In this document: piece by piece, positions 55,198-63,396 of the stretch
How positions within the stretch are numbered: the stretch's first letter is position 1
How the letters are laid out: every line of letters starts with the position of its first letter
Assembly: GCF_007830355.1 (NCBI RefSeq)
Contig: NZ_VLKO01000002.1
Coordinates: 248,001-312,000 of the forward strand
From: Flavobacterium tiangeerense
GTDB taxonomy: Bacteria > Bacteroidota > Bacteroidia > Flavobacteriales > Flavobacteriaceae
DNA length: 64,000 nt
Direction of reading: 5' to 3'
Program-made: the position numbers and the translations under genes
The notes under the pieces: model-generated
What the model saw: the letters and a program-made list of their open reading frames with translations, nothing else
What the model was told of the DNA's origin: nothing
The model's database searches: none

Positions 55198-55788
55198 CTA
55201 GTCATCCATTTTATAAATCGAATCAATTACGCCCTCATAAACCAATCTGTTTTCGTCGTGATAAAATTTAAAATTCTCTAAACCTCCAAATAGTTCAAGA
55301 ATAAAATCCCTAGCAATACTTGTTTCTTTATTTGACAAATAAGAGCGATAGGATGAACGTGAATACGTTTCGAATGATTTGGTAAATTTATGTTTAACAG
55401 GGTTTAAATGGGTATAAACTATCAATTGCTTCAAATAAGCTTCATTTTCGATTCTATTTCTTTGTAAATGTTCTTGAAATAAACTTCCTGTTCGATTATA
55501 AACGGTATTTATACTTTTGGCATACGAATTAAAAAAGTTAGAAAAAGGCAAATGAATTCTCTCTTTAAATTTTTCTGGCAACTCTTCCTTGTCTTTAATT
55601 CTTAACACAATATGAAAATGATTCTTGAGTAAACAGTAAGCATAAACATCCGCAATTGGTAAAAGATATTTCTTCATTTTCTCAAGAAAATAATTATAGT
55701 TTTTCTCCTCAATAAAAATATTCTCCTTGTTATTTCCTCTATTGTATATGTGATAATATTGACCTGATTCGAAAATATCTTTTTCCAT
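55198..55788 (-). CDS. REP-associated tyrosine transposase (RAYT, Y1 HUH family)
   Basis: The 196-residue protein is a Y1-type single-strand transposase of the RAYT branch. The HUH motif is H57-F-H59 in LLKNHFHIVLR, preceded by H13 in YYHIYNRGNNKENIF. The likely nucleophile is Y125 in QLIVYTHLNPVKH, the family's Y-x3-NPV segment. The gene is flanked on both sides by palindrome pairs (55088-55188 and 55811-55909), the substrates such enzymes cut. It looks intact. It is inserted between the alpha-2-macroglobulin gene and pbpC. Confidence 0.93.
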   Translation of the reverse strand: MEKDIFESGQYYHIYNRGNNKENIFIEEKNYNYFLEKMKKYLLPIADVYAYCLLKNHFHIVLRIKDKEELPEKFKERIHLPFSNFFNSYAKSINTVYNRTGSLFQEHLQRNRIENEAYLKQLIVYTHLNPVKHKFTKSFETYSRSSYRSYLSNKETSIARDFILELFGGLENFKFYHDENRLVYEGVIDSIYKMDD

Positions 55789-55810
55789 AGCTAATACCCT
55801 TTTTTATCAT

Positions 55811-55909
55811 CCTAATAGGTTTTGTAAACCTGTTAGGTATAATTTCATTCTAAAAATAAAAACCCTTTAAACTTTTGTAATACCTAACAGGTTTTAGAAA
55901 CCTGTTAGG
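55811..55909. repeat. REP pair 2 (upstream of RAYT gene)
   Basis: Palindromes at 55811-55837 (left arm with one change, CCTAATAGG) and 55883-55909 share the CCTAACAGGTT / AACCTGTTAGG arms. They are separated by a 45-base spacer homologous to that of pair 1 and in the same orientation. The right palindrome ends eight bases before the alpha-2-macroglobulin stop codon. Confidence 0.92.
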
Positions 55910-55916
55910 ATAGATA

Positions 55917-58900
55917 CTACTTCACAACCTGAACCCAAAAACCTTTAGTCCTTGCCAAAAATGTATTGTCATACATTGCTTCACATTGCAATCCAGGCAG
56001 ATAATAGGTTCCAAGATAAGAAGCATTCAGTAATATTCTAAACGTTTTGGTTTCACCCGATTTTAATCCAAAATAGAAATTGGTTCTATCATCACGAATA
56101 TCAATATAATCCGCAACGTTATTGGTAGCGTCTCCATAATCCGTGAAACGGGTATTTACAATTTCGAAACCAGAAGGCAAAATTTGTGACAAAGCCACAT
56201 TTTCTACACGTTCATTTTTTAGGTTTTTCACTGTTACCTCAGCAACAAATTCAGTTCCTTGATTGATTTTAGACACATCGATAACGCCTCCTTTTCTGTT
56301 TTTGAAAACAATCGAAGCCGAAACATTACTCTGAATCGCCTTTTCTTGTCCAATTGGAAGAATTCCTGTGTTCAGCACACGAACATACAATCTATTCTTT
56401 CTATTGTTTTTTAAAGTCACACTATTCGAACCCGTTTTGACAACCAAACTTCGGTCTGCAATGGTTTTTGTTGTTTTTACTGATTGTGCTTTTCCGTCTT
56501 TACTGAACTGGACATCGATTCCTTTTGGACCATTGCTTACAGAAAATTTAGCCATAGCATACAATCCATACGCCGTAGTTTGCGTACTCATCCATTGGTC
56601 ACTTGACATATCTTTGGCCAATTTTGTTGCCATTGCAAATGCTTTTTGCTTTTGCCCAAGCAATAACAATGTTTCTAGAGCCATGGCACGATTCCTATCA
56701 GCAGATCCGTAATAGTAATAATTATAATTCGAATTATCATCTATAGAAGTATTCAGCAACAACGATAAACCTGCCGATTTTTGTCCTGCCAATACGTAAG
56801 CCGAGGCCAAACGCAATTTACTTTCGTTCGAAATTCCTTTGGTTTCGCGCAATCTGTTCATCGAAGACAAATCGGGAGCTCCTGCCAACGCTAATGTGTA
56901 TAAGCGATACGATTGCGCCAAATCATTTCCATAACTCGGCATAAATCGCCATTGTTTGGCTTCTTTTTGCTGATACGAAATCCATTTTGATTTGAAATTG
57001 ATCGGCAAGAAATACCCTTTTTTCTCAGCTTCAATCATAAAATGTCCTGCATACGAAGAACCCCAATCATCGGCAACGGTTCCTCCTTGCCAGTATGCCA
57101 TTCCACCATTCGATAATTGAAAACCTCCCAAACGAGTAATTCCTGCGGTCACATTTTTTTGAATTAATTGCTGACGCGTAACATCCAAATCGACAATCTC
57201 ATTCAGATACAATTGTGGAAAAACAGACGAAGTCGTTTGCTCTACACAACCGTGAGGATATTGAATCAGATATTGTAATCGCCCGTTTAAATTGATCGTT
57301 GGCATCGAGGAAACCTCCAATTTTGCTTTATTACTTCCCGAAACACCAAATGTTTTCCAAAAAATAGTTTTAGTGCTATTCGGTTCCAAAATCACATCAG
57401 TAAATGTATTGGTCACTGGATTCGGATTGGTCATATCGATCTCTACATCATACACTGATTTTTCCTTTCCGGAAGTCGCTATAATTTGCACTTTCCCTAT
57501 TCCGGTAACAGAACCCACGGCCAAATTGAAATAGGCCATTTTTTCGTCAGGCTGAGGCAAAGTTAATTTTTGAGTGGCACTTCCAATAACTTTTAATCCG
57601 TTATTCGTTTTAATCTGAACCGTTACATTTTTGATGTTTTTCTCCATGGCAAAAATGGTCACTGGAATCGTCACTCTCTCGGATGGACTAATTTTTCTTG
57701 GCAACGAAGCCAAAACCATCAAAGGACTACGAACCGGAGTTGCTTTTTCGGCACTTCCATACGCACTTGAAGTTGCATCGCCAGCCACGATCATTGTTTT
57801 TACGGAGCCAATGTACTTCGGTAATTTTACTTGATGGGTTTTGGTTTGTCCTTTTTCTAATTTAAAAGGTCCCATATAAATTACAACCGGTTTGAAACGA
57901 TTGGCTTTTTTGGCTTTTCCACCACCCAAATCTTGGTCACCACCAATACTGAAAATCTGATTTACTTTTCCGCCATATGCTCCAATCACATCATCATAAA
58001 TATCCCAGGTTTTTACGCCCAAAGCTTCACGAACATAAAAACTATCCCAGGCATTTGGCGCTTTGAAACGGGTTAAATCCAATAATCCTTCGTCAACAAT
58101 GGCAATGGTGTAGGTCATTGCTTTTCCGGATTGTTCACTCACTTTTATAGCGAATGATTGCTCCGGACGCAACACATCAGGCATTACTAATTTGGGAGCT
58201 AAAATGGTGTTTTTATCAACCACTTCAATAGGCACAATTCCATACATTCGGATTGGCAAATCATTTTTGGTGGAAGCGTGTGGTTGTAAAAGCGTAATAT
58301 TAAAATACACATTTGGAGCCATAGCAGCCGTAATCGGAATGGTAACTTTGGTTTCTCCTTTTTGGGTCTTTGCCCAAAGTGTTTGTACTACTTTCGAACC
58401 ATTTTCAATAGAAATAAAAGCTCGTCCTCCTGCACTAGATGGGAACGAAATTTGAGCATTTTCACCCACAGCATACTTCTCCTTATCGGTTGAAAACACT
58501 AACATATTGGCCGTAGCAGCATCTGTATTTCTAGTTTTTCCAGACCACATTGGCCAATCGATATTTACCGTTAAAGCCGTTGCGTGTCCGCCAACAGCAT
58601 CAGAAACCCGAATCATATAACGTCCCCATTCTTCATCCGTCAAGGCAAAACGGACATTTCCTTTTCCGTTAGCATCGGTATTAATTGTAAAAGTTTTGTA
58701 CGAAGTCGTAGCATTATCCGAGTTATAATTCGATAAATTATCACTAGATGCATCCCACCACCAGCGCCATTCTACTTTATACACTTTTACTTCCAGGTTT
58801 TTAACCGACTTTGGTCTTCCGTTTTCATCGACCGTAACCACATCAAATTGGTTCGTAGTACGGGTTTCTAGCATTCCGTATTTGTTAGGCTCAGGTGACT

Positions 58901-61586
58901 TAATCCCCACATAAGTAGGGTACGGCGAGTAGGTCGTCGCTATAACATCAGTACTAAAATCGCCACCTTCTTCATACACTTTGGTAATAAACGACGCTTT
59001 CAACATTCCAGGTGCTTCTCCTTGTATTTTCGGGTCTATAGTAGCATTCGCTTTTCCAGTGACATCTAATTTACCTGAGAAAACGGTAACTTCTTCGGTG
59101 CTGAATTTTCGAACTAAATCATCAAAAATATACTTGTCATAATTTTTGAAAGTCGTTATTTGTTGCGAAAATTTGGCTTGCATTTCAACGTTCAAATTTT
59201 TGGCCACAGCGCCATGAAGCCAAGCCACTTCAAGGTTGCTAGTGTTTGGATAAGCCGAAGAAAGTATTGCTCGTTTGAAAGTGTTTTTGATTTTCAAACG
59301 ATTGGGTTTGATGGTTTCAATCTTGATGCTTTTGTAAAACTTCGCACCACCCACGCTAACCATTGCCTCCCAATTTCCTGTAGGCGCATCATTTGCTGTT
59401 GGAACTGTAAATGCAAAATGATTCCATTCATTCGATTTTTGAACCGTTTGATAGGTTACTTTTCCATTTGGATCAGCTAGTCTAAATTTTATAGGGTGTC
59501 CTAGTGGAATTTTATTTGAAGCATCATTCAAAATGAAAGACAAATACAAATTATCCCCAGGACGCCAAACGCCTCGTTCTCCATAAATGAATCCTTTGAG
59601 TCCTTTTTGTAAAGTCTCGCCAGACACATTAAAATTACTCACTGACAGTGAATTCCCGTCGTCTAATTTAACATAAGTAGACTCCGTACCTTGCGTTACA
59701 ATAGCAAAATAGGCAAATTTATCCAACTGAAAAGTCGCAATTCCATCGCTATTGGTAGTTCCTGTCGTTATTTTTTGCTGCTGAAAAGTATACAAATCTA
59801 CTCTTGCATTTGAAACTGGCTCTGTGGTGACAATATTATTTACGGCAAACAAATACGATTTGTTTTCGCCTCTTTTAGCAATTACACCCAAATCAGTAGC
59901 TAGAATATTAGTTGCTATTTTGGCATTATAAAAATACGAACTTGAGCAAGGATCCTGACTTTCTCTCCATTCGTAATCATCGTAGTAATAATCATCGTAA
60001 GAGTTTCCGCTGTAATTAACATCACTCTCATCAACCTCTTCTTCCTCTTCGGCTGTATCCTCATCAGCGGTTTCGCATTTGTACAAAGAATATTTTTTCT
60101 TGTAAACAAACTCTACTCTATAAATCGCACCTGGTTCAGGAGTAATAATTTTAGATAAATCCAAAGCAAAAGTGTTCCACTTACTTAGATTTAGTAATGT
60201 ATTTTCTTTTAAATTCAGAGTTGATTTGGCAATAGGTTGCGCCACTCTTTTTAGGTTTTGACTGCCATTGAGTTCGTTGTATTGCAAAAATTGCATGATG
60301 TTGTTTTTGTAAATTTTATACACTTTTACATCAACAGCACTCAGGTTTACAGCCTCAAAATTGAGTTTTAAGTTATTAGAACTTGGCAGAATTGTTCCGT
60401 TTTTTATAAAACGAATGCTTGGCTTTATTTCATCAAAGGATATTTTCTCGGTATAATTCTCATTTAACTTTCCACCGTATTCACTTTCTATTCCCTGAAA
60501 AACTTCTAACAACAGTTCTCCGGTAAGCTTTTGCAAATCCACAACTGGCTCAGGCTCAACAATAGCAACTTCTTCGGGTTCCTCAACCACAGCGCTATCA
60601 ACGGCCACGGCCGAAGTATCAACAGTTACAACTGCTTCCACTGGTTCAACTGGTTCTGGAGCCACTTCAACAGGTTTTTGAACGGGTACTTCATTACTAA
60701 AATAAACTTTCAACACATTTCCTTGTGCAGAAAACTTTAAATTATTGGTGTTCTGAATGGCGACTAATCCTTTAAAATCTTGTCCTTTTTCTAAGGGTTC
60801 CGAAAAATTAATAGACAAGGTTTGACTATCCCCTTCTTGAATTTCGGTCTTAACCACTTTAAACTCTTTCAATGACGTGATTGGGAAATCGATAGTCCCT
60901 TTTTGATCGATATCAAAATCACTTCCGTCGTATTTTATCTCCAAATTGCTTTTAGATTCCAATCGTTGAATGCTGTCAATTCTGAACTTGAATTCTTTTC
61001 CAACTGCATTCGTTTTTTCGAAAACAATTTTCAAATCATCTCCGTTATGCTCGGCTTCAATCAATTTTTTAGCGGTTTCCAAATCAATATTGTCTGCGGT
61101 TTTGAGTACCGCATTCAAGTATTGGTATTCTGGGCTGTAGGACTGCAAATCCAGCGTATTGACCACAAAATCTTGCTTAATCGTTTTTACCGTAAAGTTA
61201 AAATTGGAAAGTATTTTATCTTTTTCGGCAACCTTTGGATTCAGTTGGTCCAAATGCAAAGTCACCTGATATTCCGTACCTGATTCCAGCTTTTTTTCAG
61301 GAATAAAAGCAATCGTATTGCTCGAAAGCGCAATTACTTTTCCGTCTACATTAGGAGAAATAGTGAACAAATCGTTATCTAAAACCTCATTGACTTTCCA
61401 TTCTTTTTTATCAAAAGCCAAAACTACCCTAATATCCGATTCTGAAGAGACAATTCCTCCCGTAAAACTCACGATAAACTCTTTGAATAAGGAGAAATCT
61501 GAATTAAAATCGGCGGCAGATTTTCTACCACACGCTTGAAACAAAAAAAACACACAAAACACATAAATTAATCCTTTTGTTTTCAC
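55917..61586 (-). CDS. Alpha-2-macroglobulin family lipoprotein
   Basis: The 1889-residue protein has a lipoprotein-like signal (FLFQAC). An MG-domain region fills the N-terminal two thirds, with an acidic Pro/Val/Glu-rich linker near residues 310-350 and another acidic Asp/Tyr patch near 520. The thioester motif C1447-VEQ1450 (HGCVEQTTSSV) is intact, so it can covalently trap attacking proteases. Bacterial forms work at the outer membrane with PBP1C to protect cells when peptidoglycan is breached. pbpC lies downstream on the same strand, beyond the RAYT/REP unit. Confidence 0.96.
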   Translation of the reverse strand: MKTKGLIYVFCVFFLFQACGRKSAADFNSDFSLFKEFIVSFTGGIVSSESDIRVVLAFDKKEWKVNEVLDNDLFTISPNVDGKVIALSSNTIAFIPEKKLESGTEYQVTLHLDQLNPKVAEKDKILSNFNFTVKTIKQDFVVNTLDLQSYSPEYQYLNAVLKTADNIDLETAKKLIEAEHNGDDLKIVFEKTNAVGKEFKFRIDSIQRLESKSNLEIKYDGSDFDIDQKGTIDFPITSLKEFKVVKTEIQEGDSQTLSINFSEPLEKGQDFKGLVAIQNTNNLKFSAQGNVLKVYFSNEVPVQKPVEVAPEPVEPVEAVVTVDTSAVAVDSAVVEEPEEVAIVEPEPVVDLQKLTGELLLEVFQGIESEYGGKLNENYTEKISFDEIKPSIRFIKNGTILPSSNNLKLNFEAVNLSAVDVKVYKIYKNNIMQFLQYNELNGSQNLKRVAQPIAKSTLNLKENTLLNLSKWNTFALDLSKIITPEPGAIYRVEFVYKKKYSLYKCETADEDTAEEEEEVDESDVNYSGNSYDDYYYDDYEWRESQDPCSSSYFYNAKIATNILATDLGVIAKRGENKSYLFAVNNIVTTEPVSNARVDLYTFQQQKITTGTTNSDGIATFQLDKFAYFAIVTQGTESTYVKLDDGNSLSVSNFNVSGETLQKGLKGFIYGERGVWRPGDNLYLSFILNDASNKIPLGHPIKFRLADPNGKVTYQTVQKSNEWNHFAFTVPTANDAPTGNWEAMVSVGGAKFYKSIKIETIKPNRLKIKNTFKRAILSSAYPNTSNLEVAWLHGAVAKNLNVEMQAKFSQQITTFKNYDKYIFDDLVRKFSTEEVTVFSGKLDVTGKANATIDPKIQGEAPGMLKASFITKVYEEGGDFSTDVIATTYSPYPTYVGIKSPEPNKYGMLETRTTNQFDVVTVDENGRPKSVKNLEVKVYKVEWRWWWDASSDNLSNYNSDNATTSYKTFTINTDANGKGNVRFALTDEEWGRYMIRVSDAVGGHATALTVNIDWPMWSGKTRNTDAATANMLVFSTDKEKYAVGENAQISFPSSAGGRAFISIENGSKVVQTLWAKTQKGETKVTIPITAAMAPNVYFNITLLQPHASTKNDLPIRMYGIVPIEVVDKNTILAPKLVMPDVLRPEQSFAIKVSEQSGKAMTYTIAIVDEGLLDLTRFKAPNAWDSFYVREALGVKTWDIYDDVIGAYGGKVNQIFSIGGDQDLGGGKAKKANRFKPVVIYMGPFKLEKGQTKTHQVKLPKYIGSVKTMIVAGDATSSAYGSAEKATPVRSPLMVLASLPRKISPSERVTIPVTIFAMEKNIKNVTVQIKTNNGLKVIGSATQKLTLPQPDEKMAYFNLAVGSVTGIGKVQIIATSGKEKSVYDVEIDMTNPNPVTNTFTDVILEPNSTKTIFWKTFGVSGSNKAKLEVSSMPTINLNGRLQYLIQYPHGCVEQTTSSVFPQLYLNEIVDLDVTRQQLIQKNVTAGITRLGGFQLSNGGMAYWQGGTVADDWGSSYAGHFMIEAEKKGYFLPINFKSKWISYQQKEAKQWRFMPSYGNDLAQSYRLYTLALAGAPDLSSMNRLRETKGISNESKLRLASAYVLAGQKSAGLSLLLNTSIDDNSNYNYYYYGSADRNRAMALETLLLLGQKQKAFAMATKLAKDMSSDQWMSTQTTAYGLYAMAKFSVSNGPKGIDVQFSKDGKAQSVKTTKTIADRSLVVKTGSNSVTLKNNRKNRLYVRVLNTGILPIGQEKAIQSNVSASIVFKNRKGGVIDVSKINQGTEFVAEVTVKNLKNERVENVALSQILPSGFEIVNTRFTDYGDATNNVADYIDIRDDRTNFYFGLKSGETKTFRILLNASYLGTYYLPGLQCEAMYDNTFLARTKGFWVQVVK

Positions 61587-61787
61587 TTTTAGCTAGAGTT
61601 AATGGGTTATAAATAAAATTATTGCAACATCTCACAAGTAACACAATAACTAGATAGTTACCGTAATATTGTAGTAAATGTAGAATAATTAATTTATTAT
61701 TTTAAGAAGAAAATTCTTTGAGCAGAAATTATTTTTTAAAGGTGTTTTTCAGGAGCTTTTTGCTTCGCCAGTTCGTTTCACTCGTGT

Positions 61788-61868
61788 CCAGCTATTCGTT
61801 ACAATCTTATATGCCGTCCCGAAGTTTCGGGATTGGCATATAAGGATTTTCACTTCTATCTGGGCTAG
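61788..61868 (+). repeat. Dispersed hairpin element, copy E
   Basis: CCAG (61788-61791) and CTGG (61860-61863) mark the ends. CTTATATGCC (61806-61815) and GGCATATAAG (61835-61844) are exact complements, and TCCCGAA/TTCGGGA fills the centre. The ends CCAGCTATTCGTTACAAT and TTTTCACTTCTATCTGGG match copy A. Confidence 0.7.
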
Positions 61869-61885
61869 AATATATCTTGAATACC

Positions 61886-62329
61886 CTACTTCCTTCTCTC
61901 AGCAAAAAATCGTTTCATCAAATCAGCGGCTTCATTGGCCATGATTCCTTGTACAACAGTAGTTTTAGGATGCAGTTTTGTTCCAAGAGTGATGAAACCG
62001 CGTTGTTCATCACGAGCGCCAAAAACAATTTTAGAAATTTGACTCCAATACAAAGCGCCGGCACACATTTGGCAAGGCTCCAGTGTTACATAAAGCGTAC
62101 AACCTGTTAAATATTTTCCACCTAGATAATTTGCAGCAGCAGTGATGGATTGCATTTCGGCATGTGCAGTAACATCATGAAGTAATTCGGTTAAATTATG
62201 ACTTCGAGCAATGACTTTGTTACCAATGACAATTAGGGCACCAACAGGAATTTCGCCTTTTTCAAAAGCCATTTCAGCTTCCTGCAAAGCTTTTTTCATG
62301 AAATATTCGTCGGTGAATGGGTTTATCAT
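61886..62329 (-). CDS. tadA: tRNA-specific adenosine deaminase
   Basis: The 147-residue protein (start at 62327-62329, MINPFTDEYFMKKAL) is a zinc deaminase of the TadA type, which makes inosine at the wobble base of tRNA-Arg. The catalytic motif is H56-A-E58 (AHAEMQSI), with zinc ligands C86 and C89 in LEPCQMC. A longer start at 62383 lies upstream of the -7 box and would make the promoter part of the gene. The chosen start is only a few bases from the predicted transcription start. Confidence 0.93.
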   Translation of the reverse strand: MINPFTDEYFMKKALQEAEMAFEKGEIPVGALIVIGNKVIARSHNLTELLHDVTAHAEMQSITAAANYLGGKYLTGCTLYVTLEPCQMCAGALYWSQISKIVFGARDEQRGFITLGTKLHPKTTVVQGIMANEAADLMKRFFAERRK

Positions 62330-62333
62330 ACAG

Positions 62334-62341
62334 CAAAAGTA
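62334..62341 (-). promoter_or_regulatory. tadA -7 box
   Basis: On the minus strand TACTTTTG fits TAnnTTTG and ends five bases before the tadA ATG, suggesting a leaderless or nearly leaderless mRNA. Confidence 0.55.
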
Positions 62342-62388
62342 AGGATTTGAAATAAATTTCGTTAATTTTATATTCAGAAACACAAAGC

Positions 62389-63363
62389 ATGGAAAGGAAG
62401 TATAAAATCACAATTTCAGAACCTTGTCAAGAGGATTGGAACAAAATGACTCCAAATGACCAAGGTCGTTTTTGTATGAGTTGCGCTAAAACTGTTGTTG
62501 ATTTTACTGCAATGTTACCCGAAGAAGTGCAGCATTTTTTCATCCAAAATCAAAGCCAGAATATCTGTGGTAGAATGAAAAAATCGCAATTAGATTCGAT
62601 TACCATTCAAATCCCTAGTCACTTACTTTATAAGCAAACTCAGTATCACAAAATGTTTTTGTTAGCACTGTTCATCACAATGGGAAGTACTTTGTTTAGT
62701 TGTGCCGATAAAAACGGAAACAAACAAAAAATTGATGCTGTTGAGGTCGTTGAAAAACAGAGTAAAAGTATTAGTGTTAGTGTTAATAAATCAGTACTCC
62801 AAACATCTAAAGATTCGTTGAAAAATGTAATACAACCCACATCAAATGTAAATCAAATAAAATTTAAAAAACTTAGAGCGATTAAATGTGGGGAAGTAGC
62901 ATCAAAAAAAGAACAAGAAACTAAAAATGAAACAAACGTTATATATGAAGATCATACCGTGTATGGCGGTATGGGAATTAGTGTATATCCAGATTTTAAA
63001 GGCGGTATTTCTATGTTTTATTCTTTTATCAAAGACAATTTTAAAGTCCCTAAAAATGATAATAATTTACAAGGTGAAATTATTGCTTCTTTTAGTATTG
63101 AAAAAGATGGAAATTTGAAAGAAGTTAAAATAGTAAGAGGACTAGATGTTACAAGTAATGAGGAATTATCTAGGGTTTTAAAGTTATCCCCAAAATGGTA
63201 CCCTGGCGTAGACTACGGTAAACCAATAAATTGTGATTTTCAGTTATCACTAATACTCGTGCCAGACACCATTAAAAAGTCTTTTTTTAGAACTAAAGTT
63301 ATAACGAAGATTGACACTTTGTTCATTAAACGAATTACCAAGTTTGAAAGCGATAAGTTCTAA
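62389..63363 (+). CDS. TonB-like protein with N-terminal Cys-rich domain
   Basis: The 324-residue protein starts with a Cys-rich, cytoplasmic-looking domain (ISEPCQEDWNKM, RFCMSCAKTVVDF, NICGRM, residues about 9-63) and a single hydrophobic segment at about residues 87-106. A charged linker leads to a TonB C-terminal-like domain at about 215-295 (GEIIASFSIEKDGNLKEVKIVRGLD, SPKWYPGVDYGKPI). Such proteins are annotated as energy transducers but their role is not clear, and the pairing of the Cys-rich N terminus with TonB-C is a Bacteroidota feature. It is divergent from tadA. Confidence 0.82.
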   Translation: MERKYKITISEPCQEDWNKMTPNDQGRFCMSCAKTVVDFTAMLPEEVQHFFIQNQSQNICGRMKKSQLDSITIQIPSHLLYKQTQYHKMFLLALFITMGSTLFSCADKNGNKQKIDAVEVVEKQSKSISVSVNKSVLQTSKDSLKNVIQPTSNVNQIKFKKLRAIKCGEVASKKEQETKNETNVIYEDHTVYGGMGISVYPDFKGGISMFYSFIKDNFKVPKNDNNLQGEIIASFSIEKDGNLKEVKIVRGLDVTSNEELSRVLKLSPKWYPGVDYGKPINCDFQLSLILVPDTIKKSFFRTKVITKIDTLFIKRITKFESDKF

Positions 63364-63374
63364 CATTAAAAACG

Positions 63375-63382
63375 TAAATTTG
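63375..63382 (+). promoter_or_regulatory. dxs -7 box
   Basis: TAAATTTG fits TAnnTTTG and lies 14 bases before the dxs ATG. Confidence 0.6.
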
Positions 63383-63396
63383 CTTTTTATAAAACA

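Noticed and set aside
55198-55788. Reading the RAYT gene as an IS200/IS605 element
   Set aside because: The flanks carry paired REP palindromes, there is no tnpB-like partner, and the NPV motif context fits RAYT.
60903-61283. 126-codon plus-strand frame inside the alpha-2-macroglobulin gene
   Set aside because: It is the antisense shadow of a conserved protein; no start context or domain.
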